Positions 1 through 9,875 are shown, numbered from the stretch's first letter. The stretch is 35,295 nt of DNA from Clostridiales bacterium (GCA_029010715.1 JAQXKZ010000035.1:1-35295), one strand, 5' to 3'. Notes: generated from the letters alone by a model not told the origin. Program-made: numbers and translations.

Positions 1-897
1 GAAGTTGTCGTCAGAATCAGCGGCAACACCGGCGAATTCAAGTACGACGGCACCGAAAAGTCCGTTAGCGGTTACAAAGTTGTATCCATCAGCAATCCTC
101 TTTACACCGAGGACGACTTCACCTTCAACGGCAGCGAGGCATCCGCCAAAGGCACCAACGTGAACACCTACAATATGGGTCTCACCAATACCAGCTTCAC
201 CAACAAAAACCAGAATTTCACCAATGTCAGGTTCGTGGTTGAAGACGGCAGCCTGACCATCACTCCGCGCAGCATCATCCTGACTTCCGCTTCCGACTCC
301 AAGGTATACGACGGTACTCCTCTCACCAACGACAGCTTTGAGGTATCCGGCGACGGCTTCGTCGGTGATGACTCCGTGACGGTTACCGTATCCGGCTCCC
401 AGACCGACGCGGGCAGCAGCGCGAACACCTTCACCTACACTCTGAGTGACGGCGTCAATGCCGACAACTACAGCATCAGCAAGGTTGAAGGCATCCTGAC
501 GGTCAATAAGCGTCCTTTGGTTGTCTCCGGAAAGAACGCCACCAGGACCTACAACGGTGAGGAACAGTACGTTGAAGGCATCTCCTCCATCGTTGGCCTT
601 GTAAGCGGACACAGCGCTCACAACTTCACTCACTACGCAAGCGGCACCGAGATCGGTGATTACGCCGGTACCTTCGGTGATGACTACTACATAACCGATG
701 AAGACGGCAACGATGTCACCGACAACTACGATGTAAGCTTCCGCCCCGGTATCCTGAGGATCTACAAGTTCGATCCCAAGGCGCCTCCCAAAACCGGCGA
801 CGAAAGCCAGCTTGGTCTCTGGCTTGGCCTGATGACGCTCTCCGCTCTCGGCGGTTTCAGCGTCCTGTTCATGGGCAGGAAGCGCAGGAACAAGTAA
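1..897 (+). CDS. Sortase-anchored surface protein with MBG/YDG repeats (5' end outside window)
   Basis: The frame is open from the first base, so the gene starts upstream and only the last 298 residues are visible. They hold about three repeats of the MBG/YDG type, each starting near a Y-D/N-G motif (KYDGTEK, VYDGTPL, TYNGEEQ) and ending in a G-x-L-x-I/V strand. Such repeats build stalk-like extracellular proteins. The C-terminus is a cell-wall sorting signal: PPKTG near residue 262 (an LPXTG variant with Pro for Leu), a hydrophobic segment, and a basic tail RKRRNK. The protein is probably exported, cleaved by sortase and attached to peptidoglycan. The ligand or role (adhesion or surface layer) cannot be read from this fragment. 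A strong hairpin terminator follows the stop codon. A GTG at 160 is internal, not the start. Confidence 0.88.
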   Translation, partial: EVVVRISGNTGEFKYDGTEKSVSGYKVVSISNPLYTEDDFTFNGSEASAKGTNVNTYNMGLTNTSFTNKNQNFTNVRFVVEDGSLTITPRSIILTSASDSKVYDGTPLTNDSFEVSGDGFVGDDSVTVTVSGSQTDAGSSANTFTYTLSDGVNADNYSISKVEGILTVNKRPLVVSGKNATRTYNGEEQYVEGISSIVGLVSGHSAHNFTHYASGTEIGDYAGTFGDDYYITDEDGNDVTDNYDVSFRPGILRIYKFDPKAPPKTGDESQLGLWLGLMTLSALGGFSVLFMGRKRRNK

Positions 898-935
898 GCG
901 CGTCGCGGCTGACAAAAAGCTGAACACATAAGACC

Positions 936-972
936 CAGGGGGCTGGCCGGAACGGCTTGCCCCCTGTTTTTT
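936..972 (+). terminator. Rho-independent terminator of surface protein gene
   Basis: A perfect 8-bp stem (936-943 with 959-966, CAGGGGGC/GCCCCCTG) is followed by six T residues. It lies 39 nt after the stop codon. Confidence 0.9.
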
Positions 973-1354
973 ACCCATGACATAGATTCTCCGCAGCTTT
1001 GCTGCCCGGCGCTGAAGCCCCCAGATGAATACGGAATGCATTCAGCGGCTTATTGCTCCGCTTAATACACTTTCCGTTCAGCGAGTGGCATGTATGCGCG
1101 CCAATGTTGCACACCGGCTGCGTCTCTGTGCGCAAAGTTTTATCCGGAGGCTTGATTAAGCCCTGTAAGGATTTTTTCCGGTGGGCATCTAAAGGCGCAC
1201 TGAATATTATTTCTCCTCCATCTGCTGCTCCGCCGCCCGTTAACGCTCACTTACGCTCCATACCGAGGCTGTGCTGACTGCCAGACTGCTTTTTAGCATC
1301 TCGCTTCACTTGAAGGCGCCTCCTCCGGCAAACCCGGTGGTTTCCGGGAGTAAT
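973..1354. other. Intergenic stretch without recognisable gene
   Basis: This region lies between the terminator of the surface protein gene and the terminator of coaX. Open frames exist here, but none has a ribosome binding site or protein-like composition. A 10-bp palindrome, GAATGCATTC, is present near 1034. I see no convincing RNA gene, promoter or mobile element. Confidence 0.5.
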
Positions 1355-1360
1355 AAAAAA

Positions 1361-1390
1361 ATGCTTCTCCCGCAGGAGAAGCATTTTTTC
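1361..1390 (-). terminator. Terminator of the ECF-coaX operon (bidirectional shape)
   Basis: The arms ATGCTTCTCC (1361-1370) and GGAGAAGCAT (1375-1384) form a perfect 10-bp stem with a 4-nt loop. The stem is flanked by A7 on one side and T6 on the other, so it can act on both strands. It lies 15 nt past the coaX stop. Confidence 0.93.
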
Positions 1391-1405
1391 TTTGTGTTCC
1401 GGTAT

Positions 1406-2182
1406 TTACTTGCCTGGTTTGTTCTTCTCGTAAAGCACCCACAGGCCCTTCAGGAGCAGATCTCCGTCGCAAATGATATCACTATGCTTGCAGTAGGGTA
1501 TAACGCTCTGAGCGAGGCCTCCCGTGGCTACCACGGTGCATTTGCAGCCGAGCTCCGCCTCCATGCGTTCTATCATGCCGTCGAGCAGAGCCGCCGTACC
1601 GTAGACAGCACCGCTGCGCATCGAGTCTACGGTGTTCGTGGCGATGATCTTTTTCGGCGGCAGTATGGATATGTCAGGCAGCAGGCTCGTGCCCGAGGAA
1701 AGCGCCCCGTACGAAAGCTTGATGCCCGGGATTATGGCGCCGCCGCGGTAACTGCCTTCCTTGTCGACAACGACCATGGTCGTTGCCGTGCCCATGTCGA
1801 TTACTATGAGCGGCATACCGTAGCAGGCCACAGCCGCGACACTGCCGACGACCAGGTCCGCCGCCATGGTGGACGGATCGTCTATGCGGACGTTCATGCC
1901 GGTCTTCATGCCGGGGCCCACGACCATTGGCTTCTTCCCGGTCAGTCTCTCCACTGCGAGCTTAAGCGACTCCGTCACCGGCGGAACGACCGACGAAATG
2001 ATCGAGCCCTCGAAGCTCTTCAGATCTATGCCATAGAAGTCCGTCACCTGCCTGAGCTTTATGGCATATTCACTGCCTGTTTCGCGCAGGTCGGTATGAA
2101 TACGGATAATATTAAGGATTTCGCCCTTTTCAATAATGCCCAGGACAATGTTGGTGTTGCCAACGTCTATAGCAAGTATCAT
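1406..2182 (-). CDS. coaX: Type III pantothenate kinase CoaX
   Basis: CoaX phosphorylates pantothenate with ATP, the first committed step of coenzyme A synthesis in the cytosol. The 258-residue length is normal for the family. Visible motifs are the N-terminal phosphate loop DVGNTN (6-11), SSVVP (63-67), the second phosphate loop DMGTATT (129-135) and GGAIIPG (147-153). The usual G-A-D-R segment reads A-A-D-L here (107-110); the Asp is kept and the Arg is lost, a variation to note but not a clear sign of inactivity. The gene starts 2 nt after the stop of the ECF transporter S component, so the two are co-transcribed from the promoter at 2833-2861. The pairing suggests that the transporter brings in pantothenate. 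Confidence 0.96.
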   Translation of the reverse strand: MILAIDVGNTNIVLGIIEKGEILNIIRIHTDLRETGSEYAIKLRQVTDFYGIDLKSFEGSIISSVVPPVTESLKLAVERLTGKKPMVVGPGMKTGMNVRIDDPSTMAADLVVGSVAAVACYGMPLIVIDMGTATTMVVVDKEGSYRGGAIIPGIKLSYGALSSGTSLLPDISILPPKKIIATNTVDSMRSGAVYGTAALLDGMIERMEAELGCKCTVVATGGLAQSVIPYCKHSDIICDGDLLLKGLWVLYEKNKPGK

Positions 2183-2184
2183 GT

Positions 2185-2781
2185 TCAGCCCTTCTTCGCG
2201 TACTTGATTATTGAAGTGATGCCGGAGGAGAGCACAAGGTTCACAGCCAGCTCCACCAGGAAGTTCACCCCGGCGAGACCGAAGAGAACAAAATAGATCA
2301 TACCCTGACCGCTGGCCCAGCTCTCAAGCGTGGAGGTGAAGAAAGTCAGCATACCGAGTATAAAAAGTCCGGTGTTGACCACCGGGCAAACGATACCCGC
2401 AACCACCACGCCAATAAGCTCTTTCTTCTTTGCCAGAAGTCTGTACACCAGTCCGGCAAGCCAGCCTGCCAGAACGCCTTTGCCGATGCATATCAGGATA
2501 CAGCCGAAAGCGTTGATGCCCATAAGCAGCATTACCGTTCCGCCGTCCCAGCCGATTATGCCGGTCAGCAATACTACAAGACCGAAAACTCCGCCAAGCA
2601 GAGCGCCGGCCGAGCTGCCGTACACAGCAGCGCCGATGATAATAGGTGCCAATGCCAATGTGATTGGGAAAGGACCGAAGCGCACGAAATTGCTCAAAAC
2701 CTGCAGCACGACGATTATCGCCGAGAACAGGGCCAGTCCGGTCTTGCGCCGGAGTCCTTTACGGGGTGTTGCGTTACTCAT
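2185..2781 (-). CDS. ECF transporter S component, probable pantothenate importer
   Basis: This is a 198-residue hydrophobic protein with about six membrane segments and a short basic N-terminus (TPRKGLRRK). That is the size and layout of the substrate-binding S component of an energy-coupling factor vitamin transporter. Features typical of the family are the early RFGPFPITLALAPIIIG segment and the following small-residue helix AGALLGGVFGLV. It would work with a shared EcfAAT module encoded elsewhere; none is in this window. Specificity for pantothenate is inferred only from its position immediately upstream of coaX. The start is supported by an AGGAGG-type site about 7 nt upstream. It is the first gene of a two-gene operon. 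Confidence 0.85.
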   Translation of the reverse strand: MSNATPRKGLRRKTGLALFSAIIVVLQVLSNFVRFGPFPITLALAPIIIGAAVYGSSAGALLGGVFGLVVLLTGIIGWDGGTVMLLMGINAFGCILICIGKGVLAGWLAGLVYRLLAKKKELIGVVVAGIVCPVVNTGLFILGMLTFFTSTLESWASGQGMIYFVLFGLAGVNFLVELAVNLVLSSGITSIIKYAKKG

Positions 2782-2832
2782 ATTAAATTCCTCCTGCTGT
2801 CGCTCCGCTCTGGGCGGATGCGGCGCATGGTC

Positions 2833-2861
2833 ATTATATTACCCCATCATACAGTTGTCAA
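2833..2861 (-). promoter_or_regulatory. Consensus sigma-A promoter of ECF-coaX operon
   Basis: On the minus strand, a perfect TTGACA (2856-2861) and a perfect TATAAT (2833-2838) are separated by exactly 17 bp. The -10 lies about 50 nt upstream of the ECF gene start. Confidence 0.9.
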
Positions 2862-2902
2862 CAATTTGTATGATTATTTTGTTTTAAAAATAACGTTTTT
2901 CA

Positions 2903-2933
2903 CCGGCGAAACCGCGGGATTCAGCTTCGCCGG
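2903..2933 (-). terminator. Probable terminator of the polysaccharide deacetylase gene
   Basis: On the minus strand, CCGGCGAA (from 2933) pairs with TTCGCCGG (to 2903) across a 15-nt loop. A T-rich stretch containing GTTATTTTT follows, though it starts several bases after the stem. A smaller 7-bp hairpin (2944-2965) sits directly at the stop codon. Confidence 0.55.
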
Positions 2934-2965
2934 ATTATTTCGTCCGGAATAGAAGTGCATTCCGG

Positions 2966-4429
2966 TCAGTTGTTGACCCCATGGTGCGCGTCGGGGCTGG
3001 TCATGTCGAGGGCACGGAACGTATAACCGTTCTGCAGACCCCAGATTATTACCGATTCAACGGCGTTGACGCTGAAGTCCTTTATGTCGTGCTGCAGCAC
3101 AACCGACGCTTTCATTCCCCGGCATCCGGCTTCTATATTGTCAACGACGACATTGGTCCTGGTCGTCTCACCCGCGTCGCCTGAGGACACATTCCAGTCG
3201 AAGTACTTATAGCCCATATCGGTGAGCGCTTTTGTCAGGCGTGACATTATGCCCGGATTGAAGGAGCTGACCGTGTTTGAGCTGCCGCCCGGGAAGCGAT
3301 ACAGATTGGTGTAGCAGCCTGTCTGCTCGTATATGACGTCCTGCATGGCATAGAAATCCTCGAAAAAGGCCTCCTCGCTGGAATATATAGACTTGTAGTT
3401 ATGTGAGTAGGTGTGCACTCCTACGCTGTGTCCCTCGTTGACTTCACGCGCTATCATGTCGTAGTACTTGGGATTTGCCGCGGTGACGAAGAAGGTCGCC
3501 TTGACATTGTACTTTGCGAGTACGTCCAGCAGCTTCCCCGTGTATGGGCCCGGTCCGTCGTCGAAGGTCAGGTATATCGTCTTTGTGTCCGGCGTCACCA
3601 CATCCGGCCTGTTCGCCGGGATTACGGTCACGTTGCGCACGGCGCTTACCGAGTTGCCCAGCTCATTTGTAATTGTGTAGACTATCCGGTAGTCGCCGGC
3701 AAGATAGGCTACGACGTTGCTGTCCACCTGGACCAGCTGGGTCAGATCGTCCCCGGCTCCGTCGGTCGCGGAGTATCCGGGGTCGGTAAAACCGGCGCTC
3801 GCCGTAACCACCATGTTCTCGTCCCCGTAGAGCACGATACGCGGCTCGGTCTTTATATACTGTATCTCGCGCTCCGCTGTCGCGGTATTGCCGGAGGAGT
3901 CGGTGACGGTATATATGATCTTGTCCTCGTTCTCCGCGCGGATGACTTTTGCAGTGAGGTCTCCGTCGCAGTTGTCGCTTGCCGTGTAGCCCTCCTCCAC
4001 ATAGCCGGTCATCCAGCTGGCCTCGTAGCCCTCTTTGTGCTTGAGCTCTATGACCGGCGGCTGTGTGTCCACGACATTGACATGCCGCTCTGTACTGTAG
4101 TCACGGAAGAGATAGCGCACTCCGTATTTGATCGTATAGCTTCCGAGTGCCTCTGTGTTCACAGTGCCCTCGGTCTTTATTTCCAGCTGCCTGTTTCCCT
4201 CTCCGAAGAGCTTCCCTGTCGAGACCGCATATATGCCGGGGTCTTTGAATGTCGTGCCGTACTCCTGCGTCACGTTGTCCGAACCCGACATGTAAAAGCG
4301 CACATGCCGCGCGTCGATAACAGTCGCCACCGCAATGATTATCACCAGATATATCAGCAGCACCGCGACTATCACCTTCAGCCTCCTGCTCCTACCTCCG
4401 GATCTTTTTTCTCTGTTTCCGTCTTTCAT
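2966..4429 (-). CDS. Membrane-anchored polysaccharide deacetylase with Ig-like (DUF5011-type) repeats
   Basis: This protein probably removes acetyl groups from peptidoglycan or another cell-envelope polymer outside the cell. Residues 1-17 are basic, 18-38 form one membrane anchor, and about 45-270 hold three Ig-like repeats of the DUF5011 kind with recurring D-P-G-Y and Y-T-V-T-D-S-S-G-N motifs. Residues 283-480 form a NodB-homology catalytic domain. All five NodB motifs are seen: TFDDGP (288-293), the metal-binding HTYSH (339-343), RFPGG (378-382), DWN (411-413) and LQHD (445-448). The metal triad Asp291-His339-His343 is intact, so the enzyme should be active. The gene stands alone on this strand and diverges from glyQS. 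The SD site is weak; the ATG at 4429 is the first reasonable start. Confidence 0.93.
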   Translation of the reverse strand: MKDGNREKRSGGRSRRLKVIVAVLLIYLVIIIAVATVIDARHVRFYMSGSDNVTQEYGTTFKDPGIYAVSTGKLFGEGNRQLEIKTEGTVNTEALGSYTIKYGVRYLFRDYSTERHVNVVDTQPPVIELKHKEGYEASWMTGYVEEGYTASDNCDGDLTAKVIRAENEDKIIYTVTDSSGNTATAEREIQYIKTEPRIVLYGDENMVVTASAGFTDPGYSATDGAGDDLTQLVQVDSNVVAYLAGDYRIVYTITNELGNSVSAVRNVTVIPANRPDVVTPDTKTIYLTFDDGPGPYTGKLLDVLAKYNVKATFFVTAANPKYYDMIAREVNEGHSVGVHTYSHNYKSIYSSEEAFFEDFYAMQDVIYEQTGCYTNLYRFPGGSSNTVSSFNPGIMSRLTKALTDMGYKYFDWNVSSGDAGETTRTNVVVDNIEAGCRGMKASVVLQHDIKDFSVNAVESVIIWGLQNGYTFRALDMTSPDAHHGVNN

Positions 4430-4594
4430 CTATATCCGCACCTGGCTCCATGCATTTAAAAAATTATTTGAATGATTATTATACGCTTATTGTATTTCTT
4501 CTATTATACACCGTCCGTCAAATAATGGAAGAGCCTGTCTGCTTATCATTCTGAAGATAGTTTAAGAATTGACTTTCCATTTTTGCAGTTTTTG

Positions 4595-4623
4595 TTGATA
4601 TATGCCAACAATTCTGGTATATT
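4595..4623 (+). promoter_or_regulatory. Promoter of glyQS-nadE
   Basis: TTGATA (4595-4600) and TATATT (4618-4623) are 17 bp apart, with an extended -10 TG at 4615-4616. The transcript would have a leader of about 75 nt with two small GC hairpins (GCCGG-type near 4650 and CTGCGGC/GCCGCAG near 4674-4692) ahead of the SD AGGAAAGGAAG. The leader is too short for a T-box. Confidence 0.7.
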
Positions 4624-4705
4624 ATAGTTTTGTCGGAACAGACAGTGCCGGCTGCGCCGGCAAAAAATAATCTCTGCGGCAGCCAGCCGCAGGAAAGGAA
4701 GAAAA

Positions 4706-6142
4706 ATGAAGAATACCGAAAAGACAATGGACAAAATCGTGGCCCTGTGCAAGAACAGAGGCTTCATCTTCGCCGGCTCCGAGATCTACGGCGGTCTGGC
4801 CAACACCTGGGACTACGGCCCCCTTGGCGTTGAGCTGAAGAACAACGTCAAGAAAGCCTGGTGGAAGAAGTTTGTCCAGGAGAACCCTTACAACGTCGGC
4901 CTCGACGCTGCCATCCTTATGAACCCGCAGACCTGGGTCGCTTCCGGCCATCTCAGCGGCTTCTCCGACCCCTTGATGGACTGCCGCGAATGCCATGAGC
5001 GTTTCCGTGCCGATAAGCTCATCGAGGACTGGTGCAATGAGACCGCCTTCCAGCTCCCCAAGCCCATCGACGCCTTCTCCCAGAGTGAGATGAAAGCCTT
5101 CGTGGAGGAGCACAACATCCCCTGCCCCACCTGCGGCAAGCACAATTTCACCGACATCCGTCAGTTCAATCTGATGTTCAAGACCTTCCAGGGCGTCACC
5201 GAGGATGCGAAGAACAACGTGTATCTCCGTCCCGAGACCGCTCAGGGCATATTCACCAACTTTGTCAACGTCCAGCGCACCACACGCCGCAAGCTGCCCT
5301 TCGGCATCGGCCAGATCGGCAAGAGCTTCCGCAACGAGATCACCCCGGGCAACTTCATTTTCCGTGTGCGCGAGTTTGAGCAGATGGAGCTTGAGTTCTT
5401 CTGCCAGCCCGGCACCGATCTGGAGTGGTTCGACTACTGGCGCAGCTTCTGCCATAAGTTTCTGCTCGATATCGGCCTGAAGGACGAGAATCTGCGGCTG
5501 CGCGATCATGACCCGGAGGAGCTGTGCTTCTACTCCAAGGCGACCACGGACTTTGAGTTCCTCTTCCCCTTCGGCTGGGGCGAGCTCTGGGGCGTTGCCG
5601 ACCGTACCGACTACGACCTGACCCAGCACCAGACCGTCTCCGGCCAGGACCTGACTTACTACGACCAGGAGAAGAACGAGCACTATATCCCCTACGTCAT
5701 TGAGCCCTCCCTCGGCGTTGAGAGAACCGTTCTCTCCATCCTCTGCGACGCTTATGACGAGCAGGTCGTCGGTCAGGATAAGAAGGGCAATGACGACATA
5801 CGCACCGTGCTGCATTTGCACCCGGCCCTCGCCCCTTTCAAGTGCGCCATCCTGCCCCTGTCCAAGAAGGAGATCCTCACCGGCCCCGCCATGGAGCTCT
5901 ACAATGAGCTGAGCAAGGACTTCATGTGCGACTATGACGAAACCGGCTCCATCGGCAAGCGCTACCGCCGTGAGGATGAGATCGGCACCCCCTTCTGCAT
6001 TACCTTCGACTTCAATACCGTCGGCACCGAGACCGACGAGGCTGACCACTGTGTCACCGTCCGTGAGCGCGACAGCATGGAGCAGGTCCGCATCCCCATC
6101 AGTGAGGTCAGGGCATATATCTCCGAGCGCATCAAGTTCTGA
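4706..6142 (+). CDS. glyQS: Glycyl-tRNA synthetase, single-chain (alpha2) type
   Basis: This enzyme charges tRNA-Gly with glycine using ATP. At 478 residues it is the eukaryote/Firmicute-like homodimeric type, not the split alpha/beta type. The N-terminal segment carries [13 protein letters not shown] (29-41). Two cysteine pairs, C93-x2-C96 and C140-x2-C143, look like a zinc-ribbon insertion. The catalytic core shows [10 protein letters not shown] (174-183), class II motif 2 [19 protein letters not shown] (208-226) and motif 3 EPSLGVERT (333-341), where the usual Asp before the Arg is Glu. The C-terminal 130 residues form the anticodon-binding domain. Start and SD (AGGAAAGGAAG) agree well. 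nadE follows after 45 nt with no terminator, so co-transcription is likely. Confidence 0.97.
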   Translation: MKNTEKTMDKIVALCKNRGFIFAGSEIYGGLANTWDYGPLGVELKNNVKKAWWKKFVQENPYNVGLDAAILMNPQTWVASGHLSGFSDPLMDCRECHERFRADKLIEDWCNETAFQLPKPIDAFSQSEMKAFVEEHNIPCPTCGKHNFTDIRQFNLMFKTFQGVTEDAKNNVYLRPETAQGIFTNFVNVQRTTRRKLPFGIGQIGKSFRNEITPGNFIFRVREFEQMELEFFCQPGTDLEWFDYWRSFCHKFLLDIGLKDENLRLRDHDPEELCFYSKATTDFEFLFPFGWGELWGVADRTDYDLTQHQTVSGQDLTYYDQEKNEHYIPYVIEPSLGVERTVLSILCDAYDEQVVGQDKKGNDDIRTVLHLHPALAPFKCAILPLSKKEILTGPAMELYNELSKDFMCDYDETGSIGKRYRREDEIGTPFCITFDFNTVGTETDEADHCVTVRERDSMEQVRIPISEVRAYISERIKF

Positions 6143-6187
6143 GCACGGTTTTACCGCTGAAAAAAACATTAGATCAGGTGAATTGAA

Positions 6188-8071
6188 ATGAAGCATGGTT
6201 TTATTAAAGTTGCCGCCGCATCCCCCGTCATCAAGGTCGCAGACGCCGACTACAACGCCCGGCGCGTTATTGAAACGATAGCCGAGGCAAAGAAGCTCGG
6301 CGTGAAGGTTCTCGCGTTCTCTGAGCTCACGCTCACAGGCTGCTCATGCTTTGACCTTATCGGCCACAGAGTCATTCTCGAAGGCGCCAAAGCCGCACTT
6401 GCAAAGGTCATCGCCGCCACCGCCGGCACCGATATGCTTGTGTTCGTCGGCCTGCCCTACGCCGCCGGTTCACGTATTTACAGCTGCGCCGCCGCTATAT
6501 GTGACGGTGAACTGCTGGGTCTTGTTCCCAGAGAGAACGTCGGCGGAACTCATTTTCAGAGCTACGACGACGAGGAAGCCCTCGATGTCACTGTCGGTGA
6601 GCACGACAGCTTCCTCTCCTCCGACGTGCTGTTTGAGCACGCCTCCATGCCCGACCTGAAGGTCGCCGTGGAGCTCGGCGCCGACATGGACGCCGTCACC
6701 TCCCCCGCTCTGCGCCACGCCCTCTCCGGCGCTACTGTCGTCGTCCAGATGGCCTCCTTCCCCGAGACCGTCACCTCGACCGACGAGGCTGAGCTCAACA
6801 TCCGCTATGAGTCCAGGCGCCTCAAATGCGGCATTGTCATGGCTGCCCCCGGCAAAGGTGAAAGCACGACCGAGAACGTATACTCCGGCCTGTGCATGGT
6901 CGCCGAGAACGGCGTCGTCCTCGCCTCCGATGAACGCGAGAACAGCCTCGCCGTCAGCGAGATCGACGTTGAGCATATGATCAATCTCCGCCGCGCAGCA
7001 GGCGGCTTCGACGTCTGCGATTATCCGCACTATGTATGTCCCTGGGGCGGCGAGCTTGAAGAGACCGCCCTCACCCGCAGCTACTCAAAGCACCCGCATC
7101 TGCCCGAGAAGGCAGAGGACCTGCCGGCCTATTGCGAGCGTATGCTCGACATTCAGGTTTCCGGCCTTGTCAAACGCATGGAGTACGCCGGACTGGACCA
7201 CTGCGTCGTCGGCATCTCCGGCGGTGTCGACTCCACCCTCGCCGTCATGATCAGCGCGCGTGCAGTAAAGAAGATGGGCCTGCCCTCCACCAACGTCATC
7301 GCCTGCACTCTGCCCTGCTTCGGCACCTCCTCCCGCACCAAGTCCAATGCCATTGTCGTGGCTGAACAGCTGGGCTGCGAGGTCCGCGTTATAGACATCG
7401 GCAAGTCCGTATACCAGCACTTTGACGATATCGGTCATGCTCATGACGATTACTCCATCGCCTTTGAGAATGCTCAGGCACGTGAGCGTACTCAGGTCCT
7501 TATGGATATCGCCAACAAGGTCAACGGTCTTGACGTCGGCACTGAGGACCTCAGCGAGTTCGTCGACGGCTGGTGCACCTACAACGGCGACCATACCAGC
7601 ATGTACGACGTCAACCTCGGCCTGACCAAGACTCAGGTCCGCGCAAACGTCAGCTACATTGCCGCCAACACCGACGACAAGGTTCTGAAGGCCGCTCTCT
7701 ACGATGTGCTTGACTGCCCCGTCACCCCGGAGCTGCTGCCCATCCACGACGACCTCATCGAGCAGAAGAGTGAAGACGCTGTCGGCTCCTACAGCCTGCA
7801 GGACTTCTTCACGCACAAGATGATGATCTGCGGCTTCGGCCCGGAAAAGACCCTGCGGCTCGCCAAAACCGCCTACGGCGACGAGTTCACCGACGAGGAG
7901 CTGCTGCGCTGGATCACCAGTTACTGCAGGCGCTACTTCTCCCAGCAGTTCAAGCGCTCCTGCCTGATGGACGGTCCCGCCGTCGAGGCCTTCTCCGTCT
8001 CCCCGCGCACCGGTTTCCTGATCCCCTCGGATGCTGAAAACAGCCTCTTCCTGAAGGATCTCAGCAAATAA
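6188..8071 (+). CDS. nadE: Two-domain NAD synthetase with apparently inactive glutaminase half
   Basis: NadE converts nicotinate adenine dinucleotide to NAD with ATP and ammonia. Residues 1-275 form a nitrilase-like (CN hydrolase) domain that normally releases ammonia from glutamine; about 310-627 form the synthetase. The synthetase P-loop SGGVDST is intact (344-350), and TEDLSE and the following ADP- and NaAD-binding segments are present. In the nitrilase domain only the Glu of the Glu-Lys-Cys triad is visible (FSELTLTG, E46). The Lys position reads Arg115 (LVPRENV). The nucleophile Cys of the family motif E-I-C-E-D is replaced: the segment reads ELGAD, Gly164. I infer an enzyme fed by free ammonia or by another glutaminase. 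The length (627) fits the family. The SD is AGGTGA. A strong terminator follows. Confidence 0.95.
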   Translation: MKHGFIKVAAASPVIKVADADYNARRVIETIAEAKKLGVKVLAFSELTLTGCSCFDLIGHRVILEGAKAALAKVIAATAGTDMLVFVGLPYAAGSRIYSCAAAICDGELLGLVPRENVGGTHFQSYDDEEALDVTVGEHDSFLSSDVLFEHASMPDLKVAVELGADMDAVTSPALRHALSGATVVVQMASFPETVTSTDEAELNIRYESRRLKCGIVMAAPGKGESTTENVYSGLCMVAENGVVLASDERENSLAVSEIDVEHMINLRRAAGGFDVCDYPHYVCPWGGELEETALTRSYSKHPHLPEKAEDLPAYCERMLDIQVSGLVKRMEYAGLDHCVVGISGGVDSTLAVMISARAVKKMGLPSTNVIACTLPCFGTSSRTKSNAIVVAEQLGCEVRVIDIGKSVYQHFDDIGHAHDDYSIAFENAQARERTQVLMDIANKVNGLDVGTEDLSEFVDGWCTYNGDHTSMYDVNLGLTKTQVRANVSYIAANTDDKVLKAALYDVLDCPVTPELLPIHDDLIEQKSEDAVGSYSLQDFFTHKMMICGFGPEKTLRLAKTAYGDEFTDEELLRWITSYCRRYFSQQFKRSCLMDGPAVEAFSVSPRTGFLIPSDAENSLFLKDLSK

Positions 8072-8086
8072 TCCCGGACTATCCTC

Positions 8087-8127
8087 ACGGCCCCATGCGC
8101 TTGGCAGGCATGGGGCCGTTATTTTTT
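8087..8127 (+). terminator. Terminator after nadE
   Basis: The arms ACGGCCCCATGC (8087-8098) and GCATGGGGCCGT (8108-8119) form a 12-bp stem with a 9-nt loop, followed by TTA and T6. Confidence 0.95.
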
Positions 8128-8159
8128 CCGGTATTGTAGGCCGTTATTTTTTCCGGTAT
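8114..8159 (+). repeat. Tandem 25-bp duplication of the terminator tail
   Basis: A 21-bp sequence covering the last stem bases and T-tract of the nadE terminator (8114-8134) is repeated exactly at 8139-8159, a period of 25 bp. Only the first copy keeps the full hairpin. It looks like a recent local duplication. Confidence 0.85.
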
Positions 8160-8163
8160 CCGG

Positions 8164-8192
8164 TTGTAAGTTTCCCTTATTCGCTGTATAAT
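8164..8192 (+). promoter_or_regulatory. Promoter of gdhA
   Basis: TTGTAA (8164-8169) and a perfect TATAAT (8187-8192) have 17-bp spacing. The predicted leader of about 82 nt ends in the SD TTGGAGG at 8268-8274. Confidence 0.8.
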
Positions 8193-8278
8193 CAACATAA
8201 AACTCCGTTACGGCAGCACACCTTCTTCTGTTACGGAATGTGTACCATGCCCCGACGGAAAAAAAACCTTGGAGGTAA

Positions 8279-9631
<1,353 letters not shown>

Positions 9632-9645
9632 TACCCTTATCCGTA

Positions 9646-9689
9646 TAATGAATAAGACCCCGGCCAGTTGGTCGGGGTGTTCATAAGAC
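9646..9689 (+). repeat. Terminator-like repeat, copy A (inverted partner at 10339-10380)
   Basis: Just after the gdhA stop, AATAAGACCCCGGCC then a short loop and GGTCGGGGTGTTCATAAGAC form a hairpin (ACCCCG/CGGGGT). The same layout, with the 3' box CATAAGAC and a GTG(T/C)T lead-in, occurs on the minus strand directly after the araC-type gene. The conserved 15-bp box is 9675-9689 here, with one mismatch to its partner. Confidence 0.75.
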
Positions 9690-9699
9690 AGTGAAATAT

Positions 9700-9734
9700 G
9701 CAAAAGGCGTGGCTTTCGTGGTCGCGCCTTTTGC
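9700..9734 (+). terminator. Hairpin downstream of gdhA, possible terminator
   Basis: GCAAAAGGCG (9700-9709) pairs perfectly with CGCCTTTTGC (9725-9734) around a 15-nt loop. The T-rich arm is part of the stem, as in many bidirectional terminators. Confidence 0.6.
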
Positions 9735-9797
9735 CTTTAGAGGATAGCCGCAAAGCGGCGCAAGGGATGCAGTTCTTTTTCCGGAACGCAGTAACGC

Positions 9798-9875
9798 AAA
9801 ACGCCCAGGACATGCAAGTGTCCGGGGCGTTCAGTCTCACAGAGCGCACATACGGGGCTTGACCCGTATGTGCGC
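9798..9875. repeat. Two further strong hairpins between convergent genes
   Basis: The first hairpin (about 9798-9829) pairs AACGCCC-AGGACA with TGTCC-GGGGCGTT, with one internal mismatch. The second pairs GCGCACATACGGG (9844-9856) with CCCGTATGTGCGC (9863-9875), a perfect 13-bp stem with a 6-nt loop. Neither is followed by a T-tract. They may protect mRNA 3' ends or be REP-like elements. Confidence 0.65.

Noticed and set aside
1271-2296. Plus-strand open frame opposite coaX
   Set aside because: Antisense to coaX, runs through the coaX terminator hairpin, with no SD or domain.
4624-4705. T-box riboswitch in the glyQS leader
   Set aside because: The leader from the predicted promoter is only about 75 nt, lacks the T-box sequence, and its hairpins are not followed by a terminator.
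4622-6196. Long minus-strand open frame (524 codons) opposite glyQS
   Set aside because: It mirrors glyQS with a low-complexity L/G/A/E-rich translation, has no SD, and arises from the GC-rich third codon positions of the real gene.
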